64,000 nt of DNA. Source: Candidatus Symbiopectobacterium sp. 'North America'. Its GTDB lineage: Bacteria; Pseudomonadota; Gammaproteobacteria; Enterobacterales; Enterobacteriaceae. The stretch covers positions 62,001 to 126,000 of the forward strand of contig NZ_PEHF01000001.1 in the NCBI RefSeq assembly GCF_015762685.1, in the 5' to 3' direction. Every line of letters begins with the position of its first letter. The stretch's first letter is position 1. Below are positions 30,148-40,061 of this stretch, in pieces. The notes under the pieces were generated by a model. That model worked only from the letters and a program-made list of their open reading frames with translations, searched no databases and was not told the origin of the DNA. Position numbers and translations under genes: made by a program.

Positions 30148-31365
30148 TTAATAATGATGAGCCCATTCGATGGTGGTCAGATCCACGCCCTGCTTGAACA
30201 TCTCCCACAGCGGGGAAAGATCACGCAGACGTCCGATGGATTTCTGGACCAAATCGATGGTGTAGTCGATCTCTTCCTCGGTAGTAAAACGGCCGAGAGA
30301 AAAGCGGATCGAGCTGTGCGCCAATTCATCATTCATGCCCAGCGCACGCAGCACATAGGATGGTTCAAGGCTCGCAGAGGTACAGGCAGAACCGGAGGAG
30401 ACAGCCAGGTCTTTCAGCGCCATGATCAGGGATTCACCCTCAACATAGTTAAAGCTGACGTTCAGGATATTCGGCGCGCCCTGCTCCAGGTCACCGTTAA
30501 GGTACACTTCTTCAATATCCTTGATACCGTCCCACAAACGATGACGCAGTGCGCTCAGGCGAGCGACTTCTGCCACCATCTCTTCTTTGGCGATACGGTA
30601 CGCTTCGCCCATGCCGACGATCTGGTGCACGGGCAAGGTGCCGGAACGCATACCGCGCTCGTGACCGCCGCCGTGCATTTGCGCTTCAATACGGATACGG
30701 GGTTTACGACGCACATACAGCGCGCCAATGCCTTTCGGGCCATAGATTTTATGACCAGAGAAAGACATTAAATCGACTTTGATCTTGCTGAGATCAATAG
30801 GCAGTTTGCCCACGCTCTGCGTGGCATCAACGTGGAACACGATACCACGGCTGCGGCACATCTCGCCGATAGCGGCAATGTCCTGTACCACACCGATTTC
30901 GTTGTTCACGTGCATGATGGAAACCACAATGGTGCCTTCACGCATTGCCGCTTCGAGTTCGTGCAGGTCAATAATGCCGTTACGCTGCGGCGCGAGGTAA
31001 GTGACCTCAAAGCCTTCACGCTCTAACTGACGGCAGGTATCCAGCACGGCCTTATGTTCGGTCTTGCTGGTAATTATGTGCTTGCCTTTATTCTGATAGA
31101 AGTTGGCGGCACCTTTGATAGCCAGGTTATCGGCTTCGGTCGCGCCGGACGTGAACACAATTTCACGCGGATCGGCACCCATCAGATAGGCGATTTGGTT
31201 ACGCGCGATATCCACTGCCTCTTCCGCCTGCCAACCAAAGCGGTGAGAACGGGAAGCCGGGTTGCCAAACGTACCGTCCAGGGTCAAAAACTGCATCATT
31301 TTTTCAGCCACGCTCGGGTCAACCGGCGTCGTGGCTGAATAGTCTAGATAAATGGGTAACTTCAT
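30148..31365 (-). CDS. iscS: Cysteine desulfurase IscS
   Basis: PLP enzyme that takes sulfur from cysteine for Fe-S clusters, tRNA thiolation and other sulfur uses. 405 residues (E. coli IscS is 404). The PLP Lys is in [12 protein letters not shown] and the persulfide Cys in [14 protein letters not shown]. It ends [13 protein letters not shown]...EWAHHY. It is 24 bases upstream of iscU. With sseA broken, IscS becomes a more central sulfur donor (inference). Intact. Confidence 0.99.
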   Translation of the reverse strand: MKLPIYLDYSATTPVDPSVAEKMMQFLTLDGTFGNPASRSHRFGWQAEEAVDIARNQIAYLMGADPREIVFTSGATEADNLAIKGAANFYQNKGKHIITSKTEHKAVLDTCRQLEREGFEVTYLAPQRNGIIDLHELEAAMREGTIVVSIMHVNNEIGVVQDIAAIGEMCRSRGIVFHVDATQSVGKLPIDLSKIKVDLMSFSGHKIYGPKGIGALYVRRKPRIRIEAQMHGGGHERGMRSGTLPVHQIVGMGEAYRIAKEEMVAEVARLSALRHRLWDGIKDIEEVYLNGDLEQGAPNILNVSFNYVEGESLIMALKDLAVSSGSACTSASLEPSYVLRALGMNDELAHSSIRFSLGRFTTEEEIDYTIDLVQKSIGRLRDLSPLWEMFKQGVDLTTIEWAHHY

Positions 31366-31439
31366 TGCTCATAAACTCCGTACATCACTTCAAAACGTAC
31401 AATGCGTTTTGTTTTTATTATTCCTGCGAGGATGAACTA

Positions 31440-31934
31440 TCAGGCGCGCAGATTAACATTAATGGTTTCTTGAATACGTCCATTGGCGGTACGACGAATG
31501 TCAGCATCCTGACGATCCGCCACGTCCAGCACTTCCTGATTATTCACCAGTTCGTCCAGCGTGATATTGTTCAAGAAATCGGTGATACGGTCGCTGAGAT
31601 CGCGCCATAGCGTGTGCGTCAGGCAGCGATCGCCACCCTGGCAGCCTTCACGCCCCTGGCAACGGGTCGCATCGACGGATTCGTCTACGGCAGAGATCAC
31701 GGCACCAACGGCGATTTCATTAACGTTTTTGCCCAGCAGGTAACCACCACCCGGCCCACGGACGCTGGAAACCAGCCCGTTTTTGCGCAAGCGAGAGAAC
31801 AGTTGTTCCAGATACGACAGCGATATTCCCTGCCGCTCGGAAATATCCGCCAAAGGAACCGGCCCTTCTTTGGAGTGCAGCGCCACATCAAGCATGGCGG
31901 TAACGGCATAACGGCCTTTTGATGTCAGTCTCAT
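31440..31934 (-). CDS. iscR: Iron-sulfur cluster regulator IscR
   Basis: Rrf2-family [2Fe-2S] repressor that senses cluster status and controls isc and other operons. 164 residues. The N-terminal winged helix is [16 protein letters not shown]...[17 protein letters not shown]. The cluster ligands are in [16 protein letters not shown] (three Cys and a His). It is first gene of the isc operon; two IscR-type sites lie upstream. Intact. Confidence 0.98.
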   Translation of the reverse strand: MRLTSKGRYAVTAMLDVALHSKEGPVPLADISERQGISLSYLEQLFSRLRKNGLVSSVRGPGGGYLLGKNVNEIAVGAVISAVDESVDATRCQGREGCQGGDRCLTHTLWRDLSDRITDFLNNITLDELVNNQEVLDVADRQDADIRRTANGRIQETINVNLRA

Positions 31935-32034
31935 AATAGTGGTACCTGTAGATAAAACAGCTTATTATCGAACACGGTTATTATAAACATGCACTGTGAA
32001 TGCATGTACTTACATAGCACCCTTTCAGTCTGAC

Positions 32035-32084
32035 ATTCTCGAGTGTTTTAGTCAACTATTTAACCGAGTAATTCACTCAAGTAT
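32035..32084 (-). promoter_or_regulatory. Tandem IscR type-1 sites in the isc promoter
   Basis: Two abutting 25-bp sites on the minus strand. The upstream one (32060-32084) begins ATACTTGAGTG and ends TACTCGGTTAA. The downstream one (32035-32059) begins ATAGTTGACT and ends ACTCGAGAAT. Both fit the known type-1 half-site pattern and the layout of the E. coli iscR promoter; a TTGACT -35 lies inside the downstream site. This supports cluster-dependent autorepression of iscRSUA-hscBA-fdx-iscX. Confidence 0.75.
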
Positions 32085-32099
32085 TTCTTCGCTACTTTT

Positions 32100-32834
32100 C
32101 TACTCCTGACCGTCATGTCGGTTTTTTTGTACCGAGCTTAAAATGCCGCGCAGAATGGCCAACTCCTGCTCTTCCGGGCGGGCGCGGGTAAATAAACGGC
32201 GCAGCTTGTGCATCACCTGCCCCTGATGAGCCTTACGAATAAAACCGGTGTAGTGCAGCGTTTCTTCCAAATGGGTATAGAAGCGTTCCAGATCGTCAAC
32301 CAGCGGGTAAGGTTCTTCCGCAATCTGCGGTGCTCCCTGCGCCTGCAAATCCAGATGCGCAACGCGAACTTCATAAGCGATCAGCTGTACTGCCATCGCC
32401 AGATTCAACGAACTGTACTCGGGATTGGCGGGAATGCAAACGTGATAGTGGCATTTTTGCAGTTCATCGTTGGTCAACCCCACGCGTTCGCGGCCAAACA
32501 CCAGCGCCACCGGCGCGTGCTGCGCTTCGTGCGCACTGAGCACGCCACACTCGCGCGGTTCGAGCATCGGCCAAGGCAGCGAACGGGAACGTGCGCTGGT
32601 GCCAACCACCAGGTTGCAGCCAACCAGCGCTTGATCCAGGTTATTGACCAGCGTAGCGTTACCAATAATATCGCTGGCACCGGCGGCCAGTGCGATCGCC
32701 TGTAAATCAGGTTTAATCAGTGGATTCACCAGATAGAGGTTCTTTAACCCCATGGTTTTCATCGCTCTGGCGGTGGACCCCATGTTGCCCGTGTGCGAGG
32801 TTTCCACCAGAACGATACGAATATTCTCTAACAT
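32100..32834 (-). CDS. trmJ: tRNA (Cm32/Um32) methyltransferase TrmJ
   Basis: SPOUT-class enzyme that 2'-O-methylates position 32 of several tRNAs. 244 residues. It has [25 protein letters not shown] at the start, then [15 protein letters not shown] and [16 protein letters not shown], which form the SAM-binding trefoil knot. The C-terminal extension ends in a TAG. Upstream of iscR as in E. coli, and divergent from suhB. Intact. Confidence 0.96.
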   Translation of the reverse strand: MLENIRIVLVETSHTGNMGSTARAMKTMGLKNLYLVNPLIKPDLQAIALAAGASDIIGNATLVNNLDQALVGCNLVVGTSARSRSLPWPMLEPRECGVLSAHEAQHAPVALVFGRERVGLTNDELQKCHYHVCIPANPEYSSLNLAMAVQLIAYEVRVAHLDLQAQGAPQIAEEPYPLVDDLERFYTHLEETLHYTGFIRKAHQGQVMHKLRRLFTRARPEEQELAILRGILSSVQKNRHDGQE

Positions 32835-32962
32835 GTTGACTCGGCAGTAAGAAGAAAAAGAGTGAAAAACAAGATTAGTGTATCACAGACTTCGCTATTT
32901 TCTCTTTCCCCTGCTATAGTGCGCCTCGCTTTCTGTTCTTTAACATCCTAGTGGACGATACC

Positions 32963-33766
32963 ATGCATCCGATGCTTAACATCGCTGTGCGCGCTGCGCG
33001 CAAGGGCGGTAATTTAATTGCCAAGAATTATGAAACCCCTGACGCCGTTGAAGCGAGCCCAAAAGGCACCAACGACTTCGTTACCAACGTTGACCGCGAC
33101 TCCGAACGCCTGATTATTGAGATGATTCGCAAATCCTACCCCCAGCACACCATTATTGGTGAAGAGTGCGGCGAAGTAGTCGGTGAAGACGACACAGTGC
33201 AATGGATTATCGATCCGCTGGATGGCACCACCAACTTCGTTAAACGTCTCCCCCATTTTGCTGTTTCTATTGCCGTGCGCATTAAAGGCCGCACTGAAGT
33301 CGCTGTGGTTTACGATCCGATGCGCAATGAGCTGTTTACCGCCACGCGCGGTCAGGGCGCACAGCTGAACGGCTATCGTCTGCGCAGCGACAATGCGCGC
33401 GATCTGGAAGGCACCATTCTGGCGACCGGCTTCCCTTTCAAGCAGAAACAGCACGCGACCCCTTACATCAATATGGTGTCAGCCCTGTTTACCACCTGCG
33501 CTGACTTCCGTCGCACCGGTTCTGCCGCGCTGGATCTGGCCTATGTGGCTGCGGGCCGCGTAGACGGTTTCTTCGAGATTGGCCTGAAACCCTGGGATTT
33601 CGCCGGTGGCGAGCTGCTGGTGCGTGAAGCAGGCGGTATCGTGACTGACTTCGTTGGCGGCCACAACTATCTCGCTTCTGGCAATCTGGTGGCGGGCAAC
33701 CCGCGCGTGGTGAAGTCCATTCTGGCAGCCATTCGTGAACAACTTAGCGAAGCGCTGAAACGCTAA
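32963..33766 (+). CDS. suhB: Inositol monophosphatase / antitermination factor SuhB
   Basis: Mg2+-dependent phosphatase of the IMPase family that also acts in rRNA transcription antitermination. 267 residues from ATG 32963 (MHPMLNIAVRAARKGG), the conserved family start; a longer frame from 32951 adds four residues. Metal-binding motifs are GEECGEV, WIIDPLDGTTNF and the C-terminal KPWDFAGGELLVREAGG. Intact. Confidence 0.97.
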   Translation: MHPMLNIAVRAARKGGNLIAKNYETPDAVEASPKGTNDFVTNVDRDSERLIIEMIRKSYPQHTIIGEECGEVVGEDDTVQWIIDPLDGTTNFVKRLPHFAVSIAVRIKGRTEVAVVYDPMRNELFTATRGQGAQLNGYRLRSDNARDLEGTILATGFPFKQKQHATPYINMVSALFTTCADFRRTGSAALDLAYVAAGRVDGFFEIGLKPWDFAGGELLVREAGGIVTDFVGGHNYLASGNLVAGNPRVVKSILAAIREQLSEALKR

Positions 33767-33862
33767 GGCAGTCCTTTGTCCCGTTCGCCGTTGGTGGGCG
33801 GGGCAACATCTGATATTTTTCCTTACATTGCGTTCCTGTTAAGTTTTGGCGTATGGTAATAC

Positions 33863-33881
33863 GATAATGATTATCAAATGC
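33863..33881 (+). promoter_or_regulatory. Fur box upstream of the iron ABC genes
   Basis: GATAATGATTATCAAATGC at 33863-33881 matches the 19-bp Fur consensus strongly in its first 14 bases. It lies 69 bases before the ATG of the binding-protein gene, so iron repression of the cluster is likely. Confidence 0.75.
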
Positions 33882-33949
33882 ATTACATCTGTCTGATTTG
33901 TATTAGGAGAGGCCTAATTCATCAGGACAGGTGGTAACGGGACGACACC

Positions 33950-35074
33950 ATGTTTAAGAAATCCATCAACTCGCTGTTTTTCACCGCACTCCTTGCCACA
34001 CCGCTTTTCAGCCACGCCACACAATATCCTTTAACTGTCACCGATATGGCGGGCAATACTGTCACACTGCAACAAGAGCCGAAGCATCTGGTGCTGCAAG
34101 ACGGGCGCGATATTATGGCACTGGCGTTGCTGGATCGCGACGATCCGTTCCAGCGTTTAGTGGCGTGGAACAACCCGCCGAAAAAACAGGATGCCGCTAC
34201 CTGGAACCTGTTGAAGGGCAAATGGCCGAACGCAGAAAATATCCTTGATATGGACTTTGGTGACAAAGGCGATATTGAGCTGGAAAGCGTGCTGGTGAAA
34301 AAACCGGATTTGATGGTGGCGCAACTGCGTGCCAAGGCGTCACTGGAAGGCAATGGCGTCGTTAACAAGCTGAACGAACTGCACATTCCATTGCTGTTTG
34401 TCGATTATGAAATCGATCCGGCCAAGAACACCACGGACAGCATCGACCTGCTCGGCAAGGTGCTTAACCGTGAAGAGAACGCCAAAGCCTATACCGACTT
34501 CTACCGTCAGCACGCCGCAGACATTCAGCAAAAAACCGCAGCGATTACGCCGAAACCGCGCGTGTTTATCGAACCTATCGCGGGTAACAGCTATGCCTGC
34601 TGCTTTAGCCATAAAGATAACGGCTGGGGCGGTTTACTGAGAGCGGTTGGGGTGACCAATATCGCTGCCGATCTGCTGCCGGGTGCCACTGGTTTTATCT
34701 CACTGGAAAAAGTGATTGCGGAAAAACCGGATGCTTACATCATGACCGGCTCCAAACGCGGTAACAGCGCCAACAAAATTCTGTCATTCGGCTATAACGC
34801 CACCGCTGAGGATATTCAAGCCAAAGCCGATGTGCTGTTAAGCCGTCCGGGTATCGATCAGGTCCCTGCCATCAAGGCCGGTCAGGTTTACGGGGTGTAT
34901 CACCACTTCTATAACCATCCGTATAACATTGTCGGCATGAAATATCTGGCGAAAATTGCCTATCCGCAAGCGCTGGTAACGTTAAATCCTGATCAAACTT
35001 ACCACGATATCGTGCGTCGCTTTACCGCGCTTCCAGACACACCGTTTATTTTCAGTCAAAAGTTGGCCAAGTAG
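33950..35074 (+). CDS. Iron/siderophore-type ABC substrate-binding protein
   Basis: A 374-residue periplasmic protein with a signal peptide (LFFTALLATPLFSHA) and the TroA/FecB-type fold: YPLTVTDMAGNTVTLQQEPKHLVL, a middle helix, and a C-terminal lobe with GAGQ-like AIKAGQVYGVYHHFYNHPYN. A double Cys (SYACCFS) is shared with the second binding protein at 36999-38127, so the two are paralogous. The permease and ATPase genes follow directly (3-base gap, then a 4-base overlap). The Fur box points to iron. The true ligand (siderophore, heme or metal) cannot be told. It is the only undamaged gene of the cluster. Confidence 0.8.
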   Translation: MFKKSINSLFFTALLATPLFSHATQYPLTVTDMAGNTVTLQQEPKHLVLQDGRDIMALALLDRDDPFQRLVAWNNPPKKQDAATWNLLKGKWPNAENILDMDFGDKGDIELESVLVKKPDLMVAQLRAKASLEGNGVVNKLNELHIPLLFVDYEIDPAKNTTDSIDLLGKVLNREENAKAYTDFYRQHAADIQQKTAAITPKPRVFIEPIAGNSYACCFSHKDNGWGGLLRAVGVTNIAADLLPGATGFISLEKVIAEKPDAYIMTGSKRGNSANKILSFGYNATAEDIQAKADVLLSRPGIDQVPAIKAGQVYGVYHHFYNHPYNIVGMKYLAKIAYPQALVTLNPDQTYHDIVRRFTALPDTPFIFSQKLAK

Positions 35075-35077
35075 TCG

Positions 35078-36153
35078 ATGAGTACAACCACTGACATCAG
35101 CCGCCAAAAGGCGGCTGACTCGGATATCCTCCGTCATTATCAAGATATTCTACGCCATCGGTTGCTGATTATGCTGTTGCTGGTCGCCGCCATCGTGGTT
35201 TCCCTGCTGTTGGATTTCACCATGGGGCCATCCGGGCTTTCACTCGATGTGCTCTGGCAAACGCTGACCAACCCCGCGCAGGCAGATGCCGGCACGCGGT
35301 GATTGTGTGGGATATTCGCCAGCCCTACGCGCTGATGGCGCTAATCGTCGGACTGGCCTTAGGGTTGGCAGGCGCAGAGATGCAAACCATCCTGAATAAC
35401 CCGTTAGCCAGCCCGTTCACGCTGTGCGTCTCTTCAGCCGCTGCCTTCGATGCAGCTCTGGCGATTCTGCTGGGGATTGGTATTCCCAGCATTCCGGCTC
35501 AGTGGTTTATCTCCGCCAATGCCTTTCTCTTTGCGCTGATGGCCGCATTGTTACTTGATGGCATTACCCGCAGGACCAACGTCGCGACGTCAGGCGTGGT
35601 CCTGTTCGGTATCACGCTGGTGTTCACCTTCAATGCACTGGTATCGATGCTACAATTCATCGCCAATGAAGATACCTTGCAAGGGCTAGTATTCTGGACC
35701 ATGGGCAGCTTGGCGCGCGCCTCATGGGAAAAGCTGGGCGTACTGCTGTTGGCGCTGGTGGTATTAATGCCGCTGTAGTTTATGAGCTCATGGAAGCTCA
35801 CCGCCTTGCGTCTCGTGGAAGATCACGCCACCAGTTTTGGCATCAACGTACGCCGTTTAAGTCTGGCGACGCTGCTACGCATCAGTATTCTCTCGGCGCT
35901 GTCGGTGGCGTTTGTCGGTCCGATCGGTTTTATTGGTCTGGTTGCGCCACACATTGCCCGCATGGTATTCGGCGAAGATCACCGCTTTTATCTGCCCGCC
36001 AGCGCCCTGATTGGTGCACTGGTGTTATTGCTGGCGTCGGTGGCGTCTAAAAACCAGATCCCCGGCGTGATTATTCCTGTTGGGATCGTGACATCGCTGG
36101 TTAGGGTGCCTTTCTTCCTGAGTATTATTCTGCGCCACCGGGGGAATGTATGA
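35078..36153 (+). pseudogene. FecCD-family permease, frameshift plus nonsense
   Basis: Membrane permease of the FecCD/BtuC family, about 358 codons when restored. The N-terminal helix segment ends early at ...NPAQADAGTR because one G is missing in the GG at 35298-35299; inserting it joins VIVWDIRQPYALMALIVGLALGLAGAEMQ, the family signature. An in-frame TAG at 35776-35778 interrupts before FMSSWKLTALRL. The coupling and late helices (VGPIGFIGLVAPHIARMV, GVIIPVGIVTSLVRVPFFL) follow in the same frame. The two lesions are independent, so the transporter is unlikely to work. Confidence 0.88.
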
Positions 36154-36940
36154 ACCAGATGCTGTCGCACGCCGGTTTGCGCATCTCCCGTTTCGAAGCC
36201 GGTTATCCGAAACGACAAATCATTCACAACCTCAATGTGCCGCTATTACCGCGCGGTAAAATCACGGTACTGCTTGGCCCCAACGGTAGCGGTAAATCAA
36301 CGCTGCTGCGCGCGCTGGCCGGACTAGGCAACGCCAACGGTGAACTGCATCTGGACGACACCAAACTGATGCAATTGCCGTTTGCCAAGCGTGCCGAACA
36401 GGTGGTTTATCTGCCACAATCTTTGCCCGCAGGCATGCATTTGCACATGCTGGAGTCGATCATCGTGGCACAACGGGCTTCCGGCGGTTTGAACTCGCGC
36501 GAGAAAGAGAATGAAGTGTTGACGCTGCTACGCCAACTCGGTATTGAACATCTGGCGATGAGCTCTCCGGCGGCCAAAAACAGCTGGTAGTGCTGGCGCA
36601 ATCGCTGATTCGCCAACCTTCACTGCTGTTACTGGATGAACCGTTAAGCGCGCTGGATCTCAATTACCAGTTCCACGTGATGGATTTGGTGCGTAAAGAG
36701 ACGCGCAAGCGCAATATCGTCACGCTGGTGGTGGTGTACGACATCAATATCGCCCTGCGCCACGGCGACCATGTGCTGATGCTGAAAAACGGTGAGCTGA
36801 TTACCGACGGCGCGCCTGCCGAGGTGATCAGCGCTGACAGTCTGGCACAGGTGTATGGCGTACGCGGGCCCATTGAGCGCTGTTCGCAGGGCATACCGCA
36901 AGTGATGATTGATGGGTTGGTGTCTGAGCCGACGATTTGA
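36150..36940 (+). pseudogene. FepC-type ABC ATPase, frameshifted in the signature motif
   Basis: ATPase partner of the FecCD permease, about 264 codons. The Walker A is LLGPNGSGKSTLLRAL and Walker B is [13 protein letters not shown]. The frame breaks just before the ABC signature: one missing G near 36560 turns [16 protein letters not shown] into a short out-of-frame tail ending at a TAG. The remainder is open to 36940. The start overlaps the permease stop by four bases. Restoring one base gives a full-length ATPase. Confidence 0.9.
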
Positions 36941-36998
36941 TTGCTAGTGCATTGAATGACCATAAAGCCCGTATAAACGTGGGCTTTTTCATCAGTAA

Positions 36999-38127
36999 TT
37001 ATTTCTGCTGCGGTGGCAGCGTTACCCAATATCCCGGTTGATACGGCAGCGGCAAGAACTTCTCATGAAAGGTTCTGAACGTCGCGTCCGGATCGATATC
37101 CTTAAACAGATCCGGATGCAGCCATTTCGCCATCGCCTGAATCGCAACAAACTGATACGGGCTATCGTAGAACTGATGCCAGATAGCGTGGGCATTGCCG
37201 TTGGTCGCCACCGGCAAGGTTTTGAACGCAGAATGCTGCATCAACGCAGCCAGACGTTTAATGGCTTCCGCCGTGTCCGCTCCTGGCCCCACGCCAACCC
37301 ACTTGTTCGCCGTGTTGTAGTTCTTCCAGTTAGCCCACGTGACAATCACCACATCCGGACGAGCACTGATGATAAATTCCGGATTCAAAGTGCCAAAGGT
37401 ACCGGGGATCGCCGTTTTGGCGACATTGCTCCCACCGGCGACTTCCAGCATTTTGCCAAAGTTTTCATCACCAAAGGACATGCAGCACTCATCATAGCCG
37501 CCAGCACGATCGATCATGACTTTCAGACGCGGTCCCTGATAATTTTTCAGACGATCTTCCACCACGGCGATCTGCTCGCGGCGGAACTGAACGATCTCCT
37601 CGGCACGCTGCGGCTTGTTCAGCAGTTGCCCCATGATACGGATGCTCTTTTCCGCATTCTCAAACGGCTTCTCGCGGAAATCGATAAACACCACCGGAAT
37701 ACCCAACAGCTCTAGCTTTTCAATCAGTTTGCCTTCATCCGTCGCCGCTTTCGATTCCAGGTTCATCAGCACCAAATCGGGTTTGAGCGTTAACGCCTGC
37801 TCAACGTTAAAGGTGCCGTCCTTCGCGCCGCCAAACGTTGGCAACGATGTGATGCTCGGCAACTGTTTTTCATAGGCCTTATAGCCATCAAAATCCGGCT
37901 TTGGGCAGATCGTCACGCCAACCAACCACGCGTTTAAACGGTGCTTCGGTGTCAAAGGCCGCCAGCAGGTAAATCTGTCGCCCTTCTCCCAAAATGATGC
38001 GTTTGGCTTCCGCGGCAATTTCAACCTTGCGACCACTGACATCTTCGATAACGATCGGGGCGGCATACGACAGGCAGGTGACACTCCATAGCGAGATGGT
38101 AGCTATCCAGTGTAGCGTTTTCTTCAT
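36999..38127 (-). pseudogene. Second iron-type substrate-binding protein, frameshifted
   Basis: A convergent periplasmic binding protein, about 376 codons with the lesion repaired. The signal peptide (MKKTLHWIATISLWSVTCLSYA) begins at 38127. The protein reads APIVIEDVSGRKVEIAAEAKRIIL...VVGWRDDLPK, then shifts. One extra A (T run at 37900-37902 on the plus strand) explains the change, and removal restores PDFDGYKAYEKQLP. The rest runs to 36999 and includes GGYDECCMSFGDENFG, with the same double Cys as the first binding protein. A Fur box lies directly upstream. Confidence 0.88.
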
Positions 38128-38148
38128 TTTTATCCCTGATTTTATATA

Positions 38149-38167
38149 AATAATGAGACTCATTATC
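38149..38167 (-). promoter_or_regulatory. Fur box upstream of the second binding protein
   Basis: On the minus strand 38149-38167 read GATAATGAGTCTCATTATT, an almost perfect palindrome close to the Fur consensus. It lies 22 bases before the ATG at 38127, ideal for repression. Confidence 0.78.
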
Positions 38168-38258
38168 ATCATTTAAAATGATATGCTGCGCGCCACAGAG
38201 CAGATGCAATGGCTTTTTGACGTCAGGCACGTTCAGAGAGAAAAATCAGAAAGGCACG

Positions 38259-39315
38259 TCAGGAGAGCGGACGGATACCACCGGTAATGGCAGGTTGCGC
38301 TGAGAGATAAAGCAGAACGCCAGCGCCAAACAGCACCATGCCACCCGCCAGCGACAACGTGCTCCAGGCGGTCTGTTGCCACAGCGTAGGCGCACGTGAG
38401 CGTCCCATGCGTTCAATCACCCGGCGACAAAAGAACACCAGCAGTGCCAACACCGAGAGGGTAATGGCCGTGCCCAGTGCTATGGCGAGCGCAGAAGCAA
38501 CGCCCCAGGCAAACACGCCGATCACTTTGAAGAACAACAGCACAAGGATGGCCCCCGAGCAGGGACGCAACCCCATGGCAAACACAATCGCCACTCGGGT
38601 ACGCCAGCCATCACCACGTTGCAATTCTTCCTGGGAAGGGAGATGACGATGGCCGCAACCGCATACGCCATCATCCGTCACGGGCTATAACGGCGCGAAC
38701 GGTAACAGACGCGCCTCTGCGGTTGACACGTGAATACGCTGAATTTGGGTTTGTTGGCATGTCTTGCATGGGTAATCGCCGCCCACAGACGTTTAAGGGC
38801 ACGCACGCTGAGCCACAATCCCAGTAGCGCCACCAGCATAAAACTGGCCTTTTCCATCCAGAAAGTGCAGGCATGCAGTGCCCAGCTGGAGAGTTGCAAA
38901 ACCCCCAACGTGACGCTCACAAACCCAATCGCCATCATGCCTTGCAGCAGCGAGGATGCTAGCGTCAGTTTTAGACTGTTTTTAAGCTGCGTCGGATGAG
39001 TGCAAGGTAGGTGGCGATCACCACTTTACCGTGTCCCGGCCACACCGCGTGCAAGATGCCGTAGACCAGACTGAACGCCAGCAGGCTCAGCACCGCCTGA
39101 TGCGGCTGTTCGTGCACCGCCTCAAGCAGCGCTGACATCTGCTGATGCATCACCTTCTGCCAGGCAACGCTTTGCAGCAGAATATCCGGCCAGTAGCGCA
39201 GCGCCACCTGAGCACCCAGCGCGAGCAGCAGTAAAAAAGCCGCTAACGGCCACAGTCCAAGGCACAGTCTCAAGGTGCGATTGCGTTTTCGTTTTTCAAA
39301 CACGGTCAGTGGCAT
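38259..39315 (-). pseudogene. zevB: ZevB/NicO-type metal permease, two frameshifts
   Basis: A NicO-family (RcnA-like) membrane protein, partner of the DUF1007 gene upstream, as in the ZevAB zinc-uptake pair of Haemophilus influenzae. Segment one starts MPLTVFEKRKRNRTLR and holds ILHAVWPGHGKVVIATYLAL. It breaks at a T run (38979-38983) where one base is missing; repair gives KNSLKLTLASSLLQGMMAIG. Segment two ends after a Cys/Arg-rich loop; a missing base near 38686 rejoins VCGCGHRHLPSQEE and AMGLRPCSGAILVLLFF, the family motif. The C-terminus is at 38259. Metal specificity (Zn, Ni or Co) is not known here. Confidence 0.8.
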
Positions 39316-39980
39316 TCCAACGTAATGTATTGTGCAAACTATTTGCCCAACGCCAGATCCTCATCGGGGACATCGGCTTTATCCAGCGACAGCGCATAAG
39401 AGCGTAAATCAGCGCTGGGTTTCGGGGTAAACAGCGCGGTTTTACAATGTTCCGCCAGCGCAGGCGCAAGGCGAACAGCGTTTTTATCCTGATAGGACAT
39501 ATCGACAAAATAGGTCGGGTCATAGGTAGAAATCTGTAGCGACGCACCTTTCAAAGGCTGCGGATGCGCCAGCGGCAGCACAAACTTCAGCACCGCTTTA
39601 TTGCCCTGCCGCGACAAATGATATTCTGTCGGCAGCAGTTGGAATTTCACCGCCGTGTTATCCAGATAGATCTCAGTAAAATAGTGCTGACCCAACACGT
39701 TCGCCATCACTTCCGCCGCCAGTTTTTTCCAGATTTCAGCGTCACTTTTCGCCTTGCCCGCATCGTAGAGCAGATCGGCTGAGGTGATCGGATCCATCGT
39801 CCAGTTCATACTCAACCCGGTGATGGTGTCATTCTCACCTTCAACCGTGGTTTGGATATCGATAAAACTGTGGGGATGCGCCCACACCGAATGCGAGGCA
39901 AGCGACAGAAGCGAGAACAACACGCCCGACCGCCATCCTAACCGAGCACAACAGCGACCGAAAGTGTTATAAAGTAACAT
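39306..39980 (-). pseudogene. zevA: ZevA/DUF1007 periplasmic protein, late amber codon
   Basis: DUF1007 protein, 224 codons from ATG 39980 (MLLYNTFGRCC), with a signal peptide ending near SHSVWAHPHSF and the family strands ITGLSMNWTMDP and PLKGASLQISTYDPTYFVDM. It is interrupted by TAG at 39339-39341 after DEDLALGK; without it the frame continues FAQYITLECH to a TGA at 39306-39308. That end overlaps the zevB ATG (39315) by ten bases, which strongly suggests this was the original stop. The loss is only ten residues plus coupling, so partial function cannot be excluded. Confidence 0.78.
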
Positions 39981-40061
39981 AATGTATCGTCTCTTGACGC
40001 AGACGATGACACCCGAACTTTCCAAGCGTCATACTATTCCGAAATGAACGTGATGCCCAGT

